Of a DNA stretch of 19,323 nucleotides, positions 1 through 7,467 are shown piece by piece (the first letter of the stretch is position 1; each line of letters starts with the position of its first letter). Origin of the DNA: Treponema sp. GTDB lineage: Bacteria; Spirochaetota; Spirochaetia; Treponematales; Treponemataceae. The position numbers and the translations under genes are program-made. The notes beneath the pieces were generated by a model. It worked only from the letters and a program-made list of their open reading frames with translations. It was not told where the DNA came from and made no database searches. The stretch covers positions 1 to 19,323 of the forward strand of contig JAEDGQ010000034.1 in NCBI GenBank assembly GCA_016297415.1, written 5' to 3'.

Positions 1-28
1 ATATAGTTACAAGCACAAAACGCGTGTA

Positions 29-42
29 GCATGCTAGCATGC
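29..42. repeat. perfect 14-bp palindrome abutting the REP-like repeat
   Basis: GCATGCTAGCATGC reads the same on both strands and is built from two tandem TAGCATGC units (27-42). It touches the first base of the 40-bp repeat at 43. It may be the edge of a repeat-element insertion. No function is claimed. Confidence 0.6.
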
Positions 43-82
43 GGTTTCGACAAGCTCAACCACCGTAATGCAAACTTATTGG
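43..82. repeat. REP-like dispersed repeat, copy 1 (40 bp)
   Basis: This 40-bp stretch is identical to 131-170. The core reads GGTTTCGACAAGCTCAACC and is an imperfect hairpin (GGTT/AACC arms). Immediately after it, 81-97 (GGACAGGCTCAGGAACC) is a diverged relative of the same core. Similar TTTCGACAAGCTCAACC-type repeats are scattered between genes in several bacterial lineages, including treponemes (recalled, not searched). Confidence 0.8.
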
Positions 83-130
83 ACAGGCTCAGGAACCACT
101 CGTCGAAATGACTATCACACTAAATGTGGT

Positions 131-170
131 GGTTTCGACAAGCTCAACCACCGTAATGCAAACTTATTGG
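131..170. repeat. REP-like dispersed repeat, copy 2 (40 bp)
   Basis: This is an exact copy of 43-82, 48 bases downstream. Here the flank completes a perfect 7-bp stem: GGTGGTT (128-134) and AACCACC (146-152) around an 11-base loop. The copy ends 34 bases before the carboxypeptidase start, so it would lie in or just upstream of that gene's leader. Confidence 0.85.
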
Positions 171-204
171 CAGCCCCTTTTTTCTTTGAGAGGATATTTA
201 GAAA

Positions 205-1029
205 ATGAAAAAATCAGTTTTATTGTTAGCAGCAGGGATTCTTCTTTTGTCTTCCTGTAACAAAGCTCAGGCAAAAAAGCCTGTTACACAGGAAAAATCT
301 GTAGAACAGAAAGAAAATCCGGATGTAGAAAAACTGGGCCGTGTATTAAGCTCAATGACAGACCGCTGCAAGGAAGCAATTCCAAAGGGAAACCCCGAAG
401 AGTTTCTTTCCGACCTTTACCGGGTGCTGGAAAGTGAAAAGGATTTTTCTTCTGAAGATTTAAGTCCCTTCTACCTGATTGATAAAAAACACACTGTCCA
501 GGCTTCTTATGAGCCAAAGGACCTTATTCACCTGGAAAGTAACAGCCTTTATAAAGTAAATAAAAATTCCCTTAATCTTCGGCCGGAAGCATACAACGCA
601 CTGGCAAAAATGGCAGAAGCTGCAAAAGCAGACGGGGTAACTTTAACTGTAAGCTCTACATACCGCAGCTATGAATACCAGAAGAATCTTTTTGATTACT
701 GGGTTAAGGTGGACGGTCTTGAAGAAGCTGAACGGGAAAGCGCAAGACCTGGAACAAGTCAGCACCAGCTGGGACTGGCACTGGACTTTGCTCCTGTTGA
801 TGATGCTTTTGCAGACACTGCTGAGGGTGCCTGGGTTTACAAAAATGCCATGGACTATGGCTGGAGTTTAAGTTTTCCACAGGGCTATGAAGATGTTACA
901 GGTTACCGGTGGGAAAGCTGGCACTTCCGTTACATTGGAAAAGAAGCCTGTGCCTTCCAGAAAAAATGGTTCAGCAACGTTCAGCAGTTTATGATTGAGT
1001 TTATTGATGCATGGAAAAATGCTTATTAA
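205..1029 (+). CDS. VanY-type D-alanyl-D-alanine carboxypeptidase lipoprotein
   Basis: This is a predicted zinc D,D-carboxypeptidase of the M15/VanY family. It would trim the terminal D-Ala from peptidoglycan stem peptides outside the inner membrane. The 274-residue product has a lipoprotein signal with lipobox LSSC (Cys18), then a charged linker. The VanY domain spans about residues 120-245. It shows SSTYRSY (150-156), the zinc motif SQHQLGLALD (His187, Asp194) and ESWHFRY (His240), so all three expected metal ligands are present. A GAGAGGA ribosome site at 188-194 supports ATG 205. It is convergent with leuS, 18 bases from the end of that gene, with no obvious terminator between. The upstream region is repeat-rich and no clear promoter was seen. 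Family call is firm; the choice of D,D- over L,D-peptidase is by motif only. Confidence 0.88.
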   Translation: MKKSVLLLAAGILLLSSCNKAQAKKPVTQEKSVEQKENPDVEKLGRVLSSMTDRCKEAIPKGNPEEFLSDLYRVLESEKDFSSEDLSPFYLIDKKHTVQASYEPKDLIHLESNSLYKVNKNSLNLRPEAYNALAKMAEAAKADGVTLTVSSTYRSYEYQKNLFDYWVKVDGLEEAERESARPGTSQHQLGLALDFAPVDDAFADTAEGAWVYKNAMDYGWSLSFPQGYEDVTGYRWESWHFRYIGKEACAFQKKWFSNVQQFMIEFIDAWKNAY

Positions 1030-1047
1030 TCTGCATTAAATCAGCAA

Positions 1048-3588
1048 TTATTTTGCTACGATGTTAACAAGCTTTCCTGGTACAACAATGATTTTTGCAA
1101 CTGTAAGGCCTTCTGTAAACTTTTTGAAGCCTTCAGTTTCTTTTGCCATTGCTTCCAGTGTAGCGTTGTCAGCGTCTGGAGCAGCCTGGAACTTGGCACG
1201 AAGTTTACCGTTGATCATTACAGGATATTCCTTTGTATCTTCAACCAGGTATTTTTCGTCGAATGTTGGCCATGGTTCGTAAGCATTAGTCTTTGTGTGA
1301 CCAAGTTTTTCCCAGAGTTCTTCACCAAGGTGAGGAGCGTACGGGCTGAGCATAAGAACAAATCCTTCCCACATTGCTTTAGGCAGTGTATCAAGTTTTG
1401 CAGCTTCGTTAATAAAAATCATCATCTGGCTGATTGCAACGTTAAAGTCCAGGTTGTTTGTATCAGCAGTAACCTTTTTAACTGTCTTTGCATATGTTTT
1501 GCGGAGGGCTGCAAGAGCTCCGTCCAGTTTGCCTGTAATGTCAATGTCAGCCATTGGCTTTTCGCTTACATTCCAGATTTTGTCCAGGAAGCGGTTTATA
1601 CCAATAAGACCCTGAGTGTTCCATGGTTTAGAAACAGTAAGTGGCCCCATGAACATTTCATACATACGAACAGAGTCTGCACCGTAAGTCTGAATCATTT
1701 CGTCCGGGTTTACTACATTCTTAAGGGACTTAGACATTTTTGCAACAACCCGTTCCAGTTCTTCACCGTCGTCTTTTGCAAAATATTTTCCGTCTTTTTC
1801 TTCAACAGCATCAACAGCAACAAGGCTCTTTGATTTGCGCTGGAAAGCAAATGAAGTAATCATACCTTGGTTAATGAGGCGCTGGAATGGTTCTTTAGTG
1901 TTTACTACACCGCAGTCAAAAAGAACTTTATGCCAGAAGCGTGAGTAGAGAAGGTGAAGTACAGCGTGTTCTGCACCACCAACATAAAGGTCTACAGGCA
2001 TCCAGTAGTTTACTTTTTCGTCAGCTGCAAATTTTTCAGAATTATGTGGATCAAGATAGCGCAGGTAGTACCAGCAGGAACCGGCCCACTGTGGCATTGT
2101 GTTTGTTTCCCGGCGTGCAGCTTTTCCACACTGAGGACATTTACAGTTAACCCAGTCTTCAATACCAGCCAGAGGAGATTCACCAGTACCAGTTGGCTGG
2201 TAAGTCTTAACGTTTGGCAGTTCGAGAGGAAGCTGGTCTTCTGGAACAGGAACAGTTCCACAGTCAGGACAGTGTACCAGAGGAATTGGTTCACCCCAGT
2301 AACGCTGGCGGCTGAATACCCAGTCACGGAGTTTGTAGTTAACGGCCTTTTTACCGATTCCTTTTTCGGCAAGGAATTCAAGCATTTTTGCAATTGCGTC
2401 TTTTTTGTTAAGGCCGTCAATAAATTCAGAATTAACGTGGATTCCGTCTTCAGTCCATGCCTGAGTCTGAACGTCAACTTCGCTCTTTAATACTTCAATG
2501 ATAGGAAGATTGAATTTCTTAGCAAATTCCCAGTCTCGTGTATCGTGAGCAGGTACGGCCATAATAGCACCTGTACCATAAGAAATAAGAACGTAGTCAG
2601 CAACCCAGATAGGAATAAGCTTTCCGTTTACAGGGTTAATTGCATAACTTCCGGAAAATACACCAGTTTTGTCTTTAGCAAGGTCTGTGCGTTCAAGGTC
2701 AGACTTTTTAGCAGCCTGTTCCCGGTATGCAGCAACTGCATCTTTCTGTTCAGCAGTTGTAAGTTTTTCAATAAGAGGATGTTCTGGTGAAACAACCATG
2801 TAAGTTGCACCAAAGAGAGTATCACAGCGTGTAGTGTAAACTGTTAAAAGCTGGTCAGTTGGTTTTCCGTCCTTGTCTGCCACAGTAAAGTTAACTTCGG
2901 CACCTTCAGAGCGGCCAATCCAGTTACGCTGCATAGCCTTTACGCTTTCTGGCCAGTTAAGGCTGTCTAAGTCTTCAAGGAGCTTTTCAGCATAATCAGT
3001 AATTTTAAGAATCCACTGGCGGATAACCTTGTGAGTTACCTGAGCACCACAGCGGTCACAGTGACCTTCTTTTACTTCTTCGTTGGCAAGACCAGTCAGA
3101 CAGCTTGGACACCAGTTGATTGGAGTTTCAGCTTCGTAAGCCAGACCTTTTTTGTAGAGCTGGAGGAAAATCCACTGAGTCCATTTGTAGTAGTCAGGAG
3201 TACAAGTGCGTACTTCACGATCCCAGTCATAAGAAAAACCAAGAGCTTTTATCTGCTGAGTAAAGTGATCAATGTTCTGGAAAGTAGTAGTTGCAGGGTG
3301 AGTTCCTGTTTTAATTGCATAGTTTTCAGCAGGAAGACCAAATGCATCGTATCCCATTGGATGAAGAACGTTGTAACCGTTCATACGGAGGTAACGGCAG
3401 TAAATGTCAGTAGCAGTATAACCTTCAGGATGACCAACATGAAGACCGGCTCCGCTTGGGTAAGGGAACATATCAAGAACGTAGCGTCGCTTTTCCTTTG
3501 GGAAAGAAGGATCTTCGTTTACCTTAAAAGTTTTGTTTTCATCCCAGTATTTCTGCCATTTCGGCTCAATGTTTTTAAATGGATACAT
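1048..3588 (-). CDS. leuS: leucyl-tRNA synthetase
   Basis: This is a class I aminoacyl-tRNA synthetase that charges tRNA-Leu in the cytoplasm. The 846-residue product is full length for bacterial LeuRS. The HIGH signature is HVGH (50-53) and the KMSKS loop is KMSKS at 617-621. The CP1 editing domain is inserted at about 225-420, with TTRCDTLFGATY (252-263) and GTGAIMAVPAHDTRDWEF (338-355), including the conserved editing aspartates. Cysteine pairs at CPSC (160-163) and CDRC (177-180) form one zinc-type knuckle. CPDC (440-443) and CPQC (484-487) form another. Read on the minus strand, AGAGGAAAATT precedes the ATG and fixes the start. No T-box leader is visible in the roughly 170 bases upstream. 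No other gene shares its strand at either end. Confidence 0.98.
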   Translation of the reverse strand: MYPFKNIEPKWQKYWDENKTFKVNEDPSFPKEKRRYVLDMFPYPSGAGLHVGHPEGYTATDIYCRYLRMNGYNVLHPMGYDAFGLPAENYAIKTGTHPATTTFQNIDHFTQQIKALGFSYDWDREVRTCTPDYYKWTQWIFLQLYKKGLAYEAETPINWCPSCLTGLANEEVKEGHCDRCGAQVTHKVIRQWILKITDYAEKLLEDLDSLNWPESVKAMQRNWIGRSEGAEVNFTVADKDGKPTDQLLTVYTTRCDTLFGATYMVVSPEHPLIEKLTTAEQKDAVAAYREQAAKKSDLERTDLAKDKTGVFSGSYAINPVNGKLIPIWVADYVLISYGTGAIMAVPAHDTRDWEFAKKFNLPIIEVLKSEVDVQTQAWTEDGIHVNSEFIDGLNKKDAIAKMLEFLAEKGIGKKAVNYKLRDWVFSRQRYWGEPIPLVHCPDCGTVPVPEDQLPLELPNVKTYQPTGTGESPLAGIEDWVNCKCPQCGKAARRETNTMPQWAGSCWYYLRYLDPHNSEKFAADEKVNYWMPVDLYVGGAEHAVLHLLYSRFWHKVLFDCGVVNTKEPFQRLINQGMITSFAFQRKSKSLVAVDAVEEKDGKYFAKDDGEELERVVAKMSKSLKNVVNPDEMIQTYGADSVRMYEMFMGPLTVSKPWNTQGLIGINRFLDKIWNVSEKPMADIDITGKLDGALAALRKTYAKTVKKVTADTNNLDFNVAISQMMIFINEAAKLDTLPKAMWEGFVLMLSPYAPHLGEELWEKLGHTKTNAYEPWPTFDEKYLVEDTKEYPVMINGKLRAKFQAAPDADNATLEAMAKETEGFKKFTEGLTVAKIIVVPGKLVNIVAK

Positions 3589-3660
3589 AATTTTCCTCTA
3601 TAATATTGAAAATAAAATTAGTTCATTTTATCACTTTGCAAGTTTTTAGAAAATATGGCA

Positions 3661-3742
3661 CCCCGGCAATTGACCGTTGTTCAATTGCCGTCGCTGCGTC
3701 CGCCCTTCGCTAACGCTCATTGACTTGCAGTCAACTTCGGGG
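3661..3742. repeat. GC-rich double-hairpin intergenic element
   Basis: This GC-rich patch stands out in an AT-rich gap. It holds a perfect 10-bp hairpin, CGGCAATTGA (3664-3673) and TCAATTGCCG (3681-3690) with a 7-base loop. A second perfect 6-bp hairpin is TTGACT (3720-3725) and AGTCAA (3729-3734). CCCCG (3661-3665) and CGGGG (3738-3742) could close the whole element. It lies just past the stop of the minus-strand regulator and upstream of leuS, so it could end or process the regulator transcript. It is probably a dispersed repeat unit. Confidence 0.65.
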
Positions 3743-3761
3743 CTCCCATCGCTGGTGCGTT

Positions 3762-4103
3762 TTATGTGGAAAGTTCTTCTATTAATGTCATGACAGCTTT
3801 TTTTGATTTGTCGTTGAGAGAATCAAGTTTCTGAATGATCTGTGAGTATTTTATTAACAGTTTTTTATTTTCGTGATTGGTTGAAGTTGTAATTTGTTCC
3901 TCTGTGCGGTATATGTCGAGCAGTTTTTCCAAAGGAACATTTAGAGCTTTTGATATTCTCAATGCGAGATCTGCCGCAGGCATTCCGTTTCGCCTTATTC
4001 CGTTTGAGATGGTGTTTACTGAAAAATGTGCATTGTCTGCCAGTTCTTTGCGGCTTATTCCCAGATATTCACATTCGTTTTCAACATTCTGCCAAAATCC
4101 CAT
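3762..4103 (-). CDS. small XRE-family helix-turn-helix regulator
   Basis: This is a predicted DNA-binding regulator of 113 residues. The XRE/HTH_3 domain covers about residues 5-65, with the helix-turn-helix around ISRKELADNAHFSVNTISNG (16-35) and a typical closing helix, DLALRISKALNVPLEKLLD (45-63). The C-terminal 50 residues are charged and helical, suggesting dimerisation. It is divergent from the lipoprotein gene at 4239, and the gap between them holds four matching palindromic sites, the nearest 11 bases from its start codon. Autoregulation and control of the lipoprotein are therefore likely (inference). No clear ribosome site precedes ATG 4103. The best promoter guess would give a leader of only a few bases, so translation may be leaderless. 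The ligand or signal is unknown. Confidence 0.85.
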   Translation of the reverse strand: MGFWQNVENECEYLGISRKELADNAHFSVNTISNGIRRNGMPAADLALRISKALNVPLEKLLDIYRTEEQITTSTNHENKKLLIKYSQIIQKLDSLNDKSKKAVMTLIEELST

Positions 4104-4112
4104 AAAACAAAA

Positions 4113-4141
4113 ATATCACATTTGTAATATATGGATGTTAA
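4113..4141 (-). promoter_or_regulatory. candidate promoter of the XRE regulator
   Basis: On the minus strand, TTAACA (4136-4141) lies 17 bases from TGATAT (4113-4118). The -35 is one base from consensus, but the -10 is weak. Operator-like site 1 (4114-4129) covers the -10 and part of the spacer, which suits repression. The transcription start would fall about 3-4 bases before the ATG. Confidence 0.35.
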
Positions 4142-4229
4142 AAATATTTAAGTTGTAATTATTATATGTTGTGTTAGAATAAATATTACAGTTGTAATAA
4201 ATATTTATCAGGTTATTGCAATTGTAAGG
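4114..4229. promoter_or_regulatory. array of four operator-like palindromes between the divergent genes
   Basis: Four 16-bp sites share the layout 7-bp arm, 2-bp spacer, 7-bp arm. Site 1 (4114-4129) is TATCACA-TT-TGTAATA. Site 2 (4145-4160) is TATTTAA-GT-TGTAATT. Site 3 (4184-4199) is TATTACA-GT-TGTAATA, a perfect palindrome. Site 4 (4214-4229) is TATTGCA-AT-TGTAAGG. Their starts are 31, 39 and 30 bases apart. Site 1 abuts the regulator start, site 3 covers the probable -10 of the lipoprotein gene, and site 4 overlaps its ribosome site. The adjacent XRE protein is the obvious candidate ligand (inference). Confidence 0.7.
4169..4198 (+). promoter_or_regulatory. candidate promoter of the lipoprotein gene
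   Basis: TTGTGT (4169-4174) is followed after 18 bases by TGTAAT (4193-4198). The -10 is one base from TATAAT and is also the right arm of perfect operator-like site 3. The transcription start would fall near 4205, giving a leader of about 34 bases. Confidence 0.4.
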
Positions 4230-4238
4230 AGAATATTC

Positions 4239-5228
4239 ATGAAAAAATTCAAAAAATTACTTAAAGCCCCTGCTATTTTACTAGCGGCATTTGCTTTAAG
4301 CGGTATGGTTGTTTCTTGTGCAGAAGATGAGGAACAGTCTGAAAAAGGTATTTCATATACAAAGCCAGTTCTTCCTGCAAGTAATGGTGAAAACCCTTTT
4401 GCCGGTAAAAAAATCAGTTTAAAAGGTGTTTGGGGAAGTGAAAGTTATGATTTTTCTGTGGCAACAGTAACTTATCAGAAAGAAATAACAGAAAATGACT
4501 ACCAATATCTTGAGACATTAGTCTATGACTATTCTTATGATACTTCAAAAAAAGAGTTGTATTTGACACTAAAATCTCTTAATGATTCATCGTTGGGAAC
4601 AAAATCATTTACAAATCCATCTGAACTGTATAACAGTATAACTTCAACATTTGATAATGAAGTTGTGAAAGAAGAATTTTTGTGGGGTGCAAATTTAGGT
4701 GGGGATGAATCTCTTGCTGGAAAAGAATTCTGTGATGAACAGTCGCTTAAGAACTATGAGATCTTTTTATCGGAGTTTTACAAAAAACTCTGTAAGAACT
4801 TTTTTGAAAAAACACAAACATACAAATACGAAGTAAAAGACGGTGTAATTTCTTTAAAGAGAAGTGATATTCCTTTTAGAGGAATATGGGGATCACTCGG
4901 CGAGTATTCGTTTGGCGAAAAAGACTCGACAATTGGTAGTGGAAAATATATTGCAAGCGGCGTTCCTTCTTATGATGTTGAAAATAATAAAATCAAAGTT
5001 ACAAGCATAGGTATTTTTGAACGTGCGGATAAAGATAATGACGGAGAATATGATTATGCAACATTCAAAACAGCACCATCGGCAGAATTTGAGTTGACTT
5101 ATGCTATTTCAGGAGAAAATGCTTCTATTACTTTTGTAAAAGTTCCTCAGGAATTTAATGATTTGTTGAATACTACTGTTGATCTGTATGTAGAGTCAGA
5201 AAAGGAAGTGGATTATACAATCGAATAA
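4239..5228 (+). CDS. lipoprotein of unknown function, XRE-linked
   Basis: I do not recognise the family. The 329-residue product has a lipoprotein signal (basic start, hydrophobic 11-26, lipobox VVSC with Cys27) and an acidic linker. Two beta-rich segments look related: LKGVWGSESYDFSV (61-74) and FRGIWGSLGEYSF (213-225). Each follows an ISLK stretch, which suggests two copies of a lipocalin-like or similar barrel module. Residues 264-272 read DKDNDGEYD, an acidic DxDxDGxxD pattern like calcium-binding loops. The ribosome site AAGGAGA (4226-4232) is six bases before the ATG and overlaps the fourth operator-like site, so repressor binding could affect both transcription and the leader. It is followed by its own terminator, making a single-gene unit controlled from the divergent region. 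It probably sits on the cell surface or in the periplasm. Confidence 0.8.
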   Translation: MKKFKKLLKAPAILLAAFALSGMVVSCAEDEEQSEKGISYTKPVLPASNGENPFAGKKISLKGVWGSESYDFSVATVTYQKEITENDYQYLETLVYDYSYDTSKKELYLTLKSLNDSSLGTKSFTNPSELYNSITSTFDNEVVKEEFLWGANLGGDESLAGKEFCDEQSLKNYEIFLSEFYKKLCKNFFEKTQTYKYEVKDGVISLKRSDIPFRGIWGSLGEYSFGEKDSTIGSGKYIASGVPSYDVENNKIKVTSIGIFERADKDNDGEYDYATFKTAPSAEFELTYAISGENASITFVKVPQEFNDLLNTTVDLYVESEKEVDYTIE

Positions 5229-5253
5229 TATAAAAAATCAGTAGACTTAAAAA

Positions 5254-5289
5254 GGGCTGTTCCAGGAAAACCGGGACAGCTTTTTTTTT
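5254..5289 (+). terminator. Rho-independent terminator after the lipoprotein gene
   Basis: GCTGTTCC (5256-5263) pairs with GGGACAGC (5273-5280), with one G-T wobble, around a 9-base loop. Nine T residues follow (5281-5289). It lies 28 bases past the lipoprotein stop and separates this unit from the redox operon. Confidence 0.9.
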
Positions 5290-5415
5290 GCACCGGAGCC
5301 TAAGGAGCGAAGGGGAAGGCTTTCCTCATTAAAAGTTTCCTTTTTTTAAGATAATAAAAATAAGGATTTTCTTATAATTGATTAATAATTTTTTAATCTC
5401 TTAAAAGTTTAATGA

Positions 5416-5424
5416 TGGTATATT
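5416..5424 (+). promoter_or_regulatory. possible extended -10 of the redox operon
   Basis: TGGTATATT matches the extended -10 form TGnTATAAT apart from one base, but no good -35 is visible. The start would be at about 5431, right at the ribosome site AGGAGGA (5432-5438). TATAAT at 5373-5378 is an alternative, also without a -35. The gap 5290-5442 is otherwise AT-rich, with a short GC-rich patch at 5290-5330. Confidence 0.25.
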
Positions 5425-5442
5425 TTTATTCAGGAGGAAAAT

Positions 5443-7464
5443 ATGAAAAAAATTTTATTATCTGTACTTAGTTTATTAATTTGTTTAATCGGCTTATGTG
5501 CCGCTAAATATTCAACAAATAAGGAAGATTGTGCAGACGGCGTCTGCTTTGTTCCTCAGTATGATGAGGAAGGAAAACAGGTTTACGCTGTTGTTTCACC
5601 AGCAGGTTACCATGATGTACCTATGATAAAACAGGCAAAAAGGCTTGATTCCTTAAAAGGTAAGACAATTGCCCTTGTGGGCGGCAGTTTTATGGCAAAC
5701 ACAACTCACAACGAAATAAAAAAATGCATTCAGAAAGAATTCCCTGATGCAAAAATTTATATGTTTGATGATATTGGTCAGGCAGGTCCATTTTCCGTGT
5801 TCGGCACAACAGAAAAAACAAAAGCTTTTCAGGACAAGCTTAAGGAATTAAAGGTAGATGCCGTAATTGTCGGAAACTGCGGCTGCGGTCTTTGTACAAC
5901 AAAAGAAACTGGAGATTCAATTGCAGCAGAATATGCTGGTATTCCTTCGGTAACAGTAGGTGGTCCTGCATTTATTGCCCAGATTCATTCTACAGGTGTT
6001 AACCGCGGTGTACCAGTTCTCCGCAGTGCAGAATATCCCGGCGCCTTTTCTTCTCATACAACACAGGAACTGCAGAAAAATGCCCGTGAAGTTTTGTGGC
6101 CTCAGATAAAAGAAGCCCTTACAAAACCTATTACTCAGAAAGAAATTGCAGAATATGCTCCGGAAGGAAAGCGTCCTTATGACGAAATTATTTACTACGG
6201 AAGTTTTGAAGAAATCCAGGAATACTTTAAGATCAATAACTGGACAGACGGACTTCCTGTAGTTCCACCAACAGAGGAAAAAATTACAGAGTATCTTAAA
6301 TTCACTTCATACAAAGCTTCAGATGTAATCGGAACAATTGCAGTAGGGTACAGAGAATGTACTGTTTACACAGTTGCTGCCAATGCAGTAATGGCAGGTG
6401 TTCCTGCAGAATTTATGCCTGTATGTATTGCCTTTGCACAGGGTATGAATAACGGAGAGTGGAGAAAACCTCTTTCAAGTACCCATGGCTGGACACCTTA
6501 TGCCTGGCTTAACGGACCTCTTGCCCGTCAGCTTGGAATTGATAATCAGCAGGGTATGATCAGTGAAGCTAACAACAAGGCACTGGGCCGTTTTATTGAT
6601 CTTTGTATGCTTAATTTAGGCGGCTATTATGTAAAAGAAAACAGAATGGGAAGTTTCGGCTACCTTACACCTTTTACCTTCAGCGAAGATGATAAAGCCT
6701 GTGTAGATATGGGATGGAAGCCATATCATGTACAGCAGGGATTTGATATTAACGCAAATACAATTACAAACGGTTCCTGTCTTTCATGGGGTAACAATGT
6801 AACTCCGGCAACAGATGAGCCTGAAAAAATCATGAATATTATGGCTTTCGACATTACAGAAAAACAGCAGAATGGTCTTGGAAATACAAACCCTCAGGTT
6901 TACAGAACAGTTTTCATTACAGAAAATGTTGCAAAAGACCTGGCAAAAGAATACAAGTCAAAAGATGAACTTGAAAATGCACTTATAAAAACTGCCCGTC
7001 GTCCGCTGGCTTTAAGAACTTATGCTCATTACTGGGCAAATACAGGAAGCAAGCAGTATAACAGGCGAACTTTTCAGGAGCATTATAACATGCTCAAAAA
7101 AGATAAAGAGGAGCAGTCTGCCATGACTCCTGTTCCAGAGTGGTACAAGCCTCTTATAAAAGAAGACAAGATTGAAACAATTGCCTGTATGAACAAAGGA
7201 GAAACAGCACTTCTTGTAACAGGTGATGCAAGCCGCAATAAAATTCAGACAATGCCAGGTGGAGGATATGTAACAACAGAAATCAAGCTTCCTGAAAACT
7301 GGAATGAACTTTTAGCACCTTTAGGTTATAAACCTATTGAAAATTTCTATCTTGATGCTAAATTTAAAAAGGAAGGATCAAGAAATCCTGTACCAAAAAA
7401 CAACAGACCTGCAAAACCATCAAAACCATCCCGTCCTGCAGCGCCTGTAAAAAAAATAAAATAG
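5443..7464 (+). CDS. exported UGSC-type (Cys form) redox protein fused to a DGLPVVPPT domain
   Basis: The first domain (about 65-225) resembles the UGSC family, named for a Sec/Cys-Gly-Ser-Cys active-site motif. It has KGKTIALVGGS (72-82), then DAVIVGNCGCGLCTT (139-153), where Cys148-Gly-Leu-Cys151 takes the UGSC place, then GIPSVTVGG (166-174). Cys146 adds a third nearby thiol. All are Cys codons (C148 is TGC), so this is not a selenoprotein. The second domain (about 250-640) begins with NWTDGLPVVPPTEEKI (266-281). From memory, that is the hallmark of a separate protein encoded beside UGSC genes, so this looks like a fusion. A signal peptide (residues 1-21) predicts export, unusual for UGSC proteins as I know them. 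The tail is Pro/Lys-rich. The AGGAGGA ribosome site is strong. The genes downstream encode a thioredoxin-like protein, a CxxC peptide and a polyferredoxin, which supports a thiol-redox role. The substrate is unknown. Confidence 0.75.
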   Translation: MKKILLSVLSLLICLIGLCAAKYSTNKEDCADGVCFVPQYDEEGKQVYAVVSPAGYHDVPMIKQAKRLDSLKGKTIALVGGSFMANTTHNEIKKCIQKEFPDAKIYMFDDIGQAGPFSVFGTTEKTKAFQDKLKELKVDAVIVGNCGCGLCTTKETGDSIAAEYAGIPSVTVGGPAFIAQIHSTGVNRGVPVLRSAEYPGAFSSHTTQELQKNAREVLWPQIKEALTKPITQKEIAEYAPEGKRPYDEIIYYGSFEEIQEYFKINNWTDGLPVVPPTEEKITEYLKFTSYKASDVIGTIAVGYRECTVYTVAANAVMAGVPAEFMPVCIAFAQGMNNGEWRKPLSSTHGWTPYAWLNGPLARQLGIDNQQGMISEANNKALGRFIDLCMLNLGGYYVKENRMGSFGYLTPFTFSEDDKACVDMGWKPYHVQQGFDINANTITNGSCLSWGNNVTPATDEPEKIMNIMAFDITEKQQNGLGNTNPQVYRTVFITENVAKDLAKEYKSKDELENALIKTARRPLALRTYAHYWANTGSKQYNRRTFQEHYNMLKKDKEEQSAMTPVPEWYKPLIKEDKIETIACMNKGETALLVTGDASRNKIQTMPGGGYVTTEIKLPENWNELLAPLGYKPIENFYLDAKFKKEGSRNPVPKNNRPAKPSKPSRPAAPVKKIK

Positions 7465-7467
7465 AGG

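Noticed and set aside
43..170. CRISPR-like pattern of two 40-bp repeats with a 48-base spacer
   Set aside because: There are only two copies, the repeat is a REP-type hairpin, the spacer contains a diverged piece of the same core, and no cas gene is in view.
1297..3603. Long plus-strand open frames opposite leuS
   Set aside because: They are antisense shadows of a well-conserved gene, Cys/Phe/Val-rich with no family motifs or ribosome sites.
3589..3760. T-box riboswitch in front of leuS
   Set aside because: No T-box core sequence, specifier stem or antiterminator was found, and the hairpin element lies on the far side of the gap.
5884..5886. Possible selenocysteine in the UGSC motif
   Set aside because: The codon is TGC and the frame holds no internal TGA, so this is the cysteine form.
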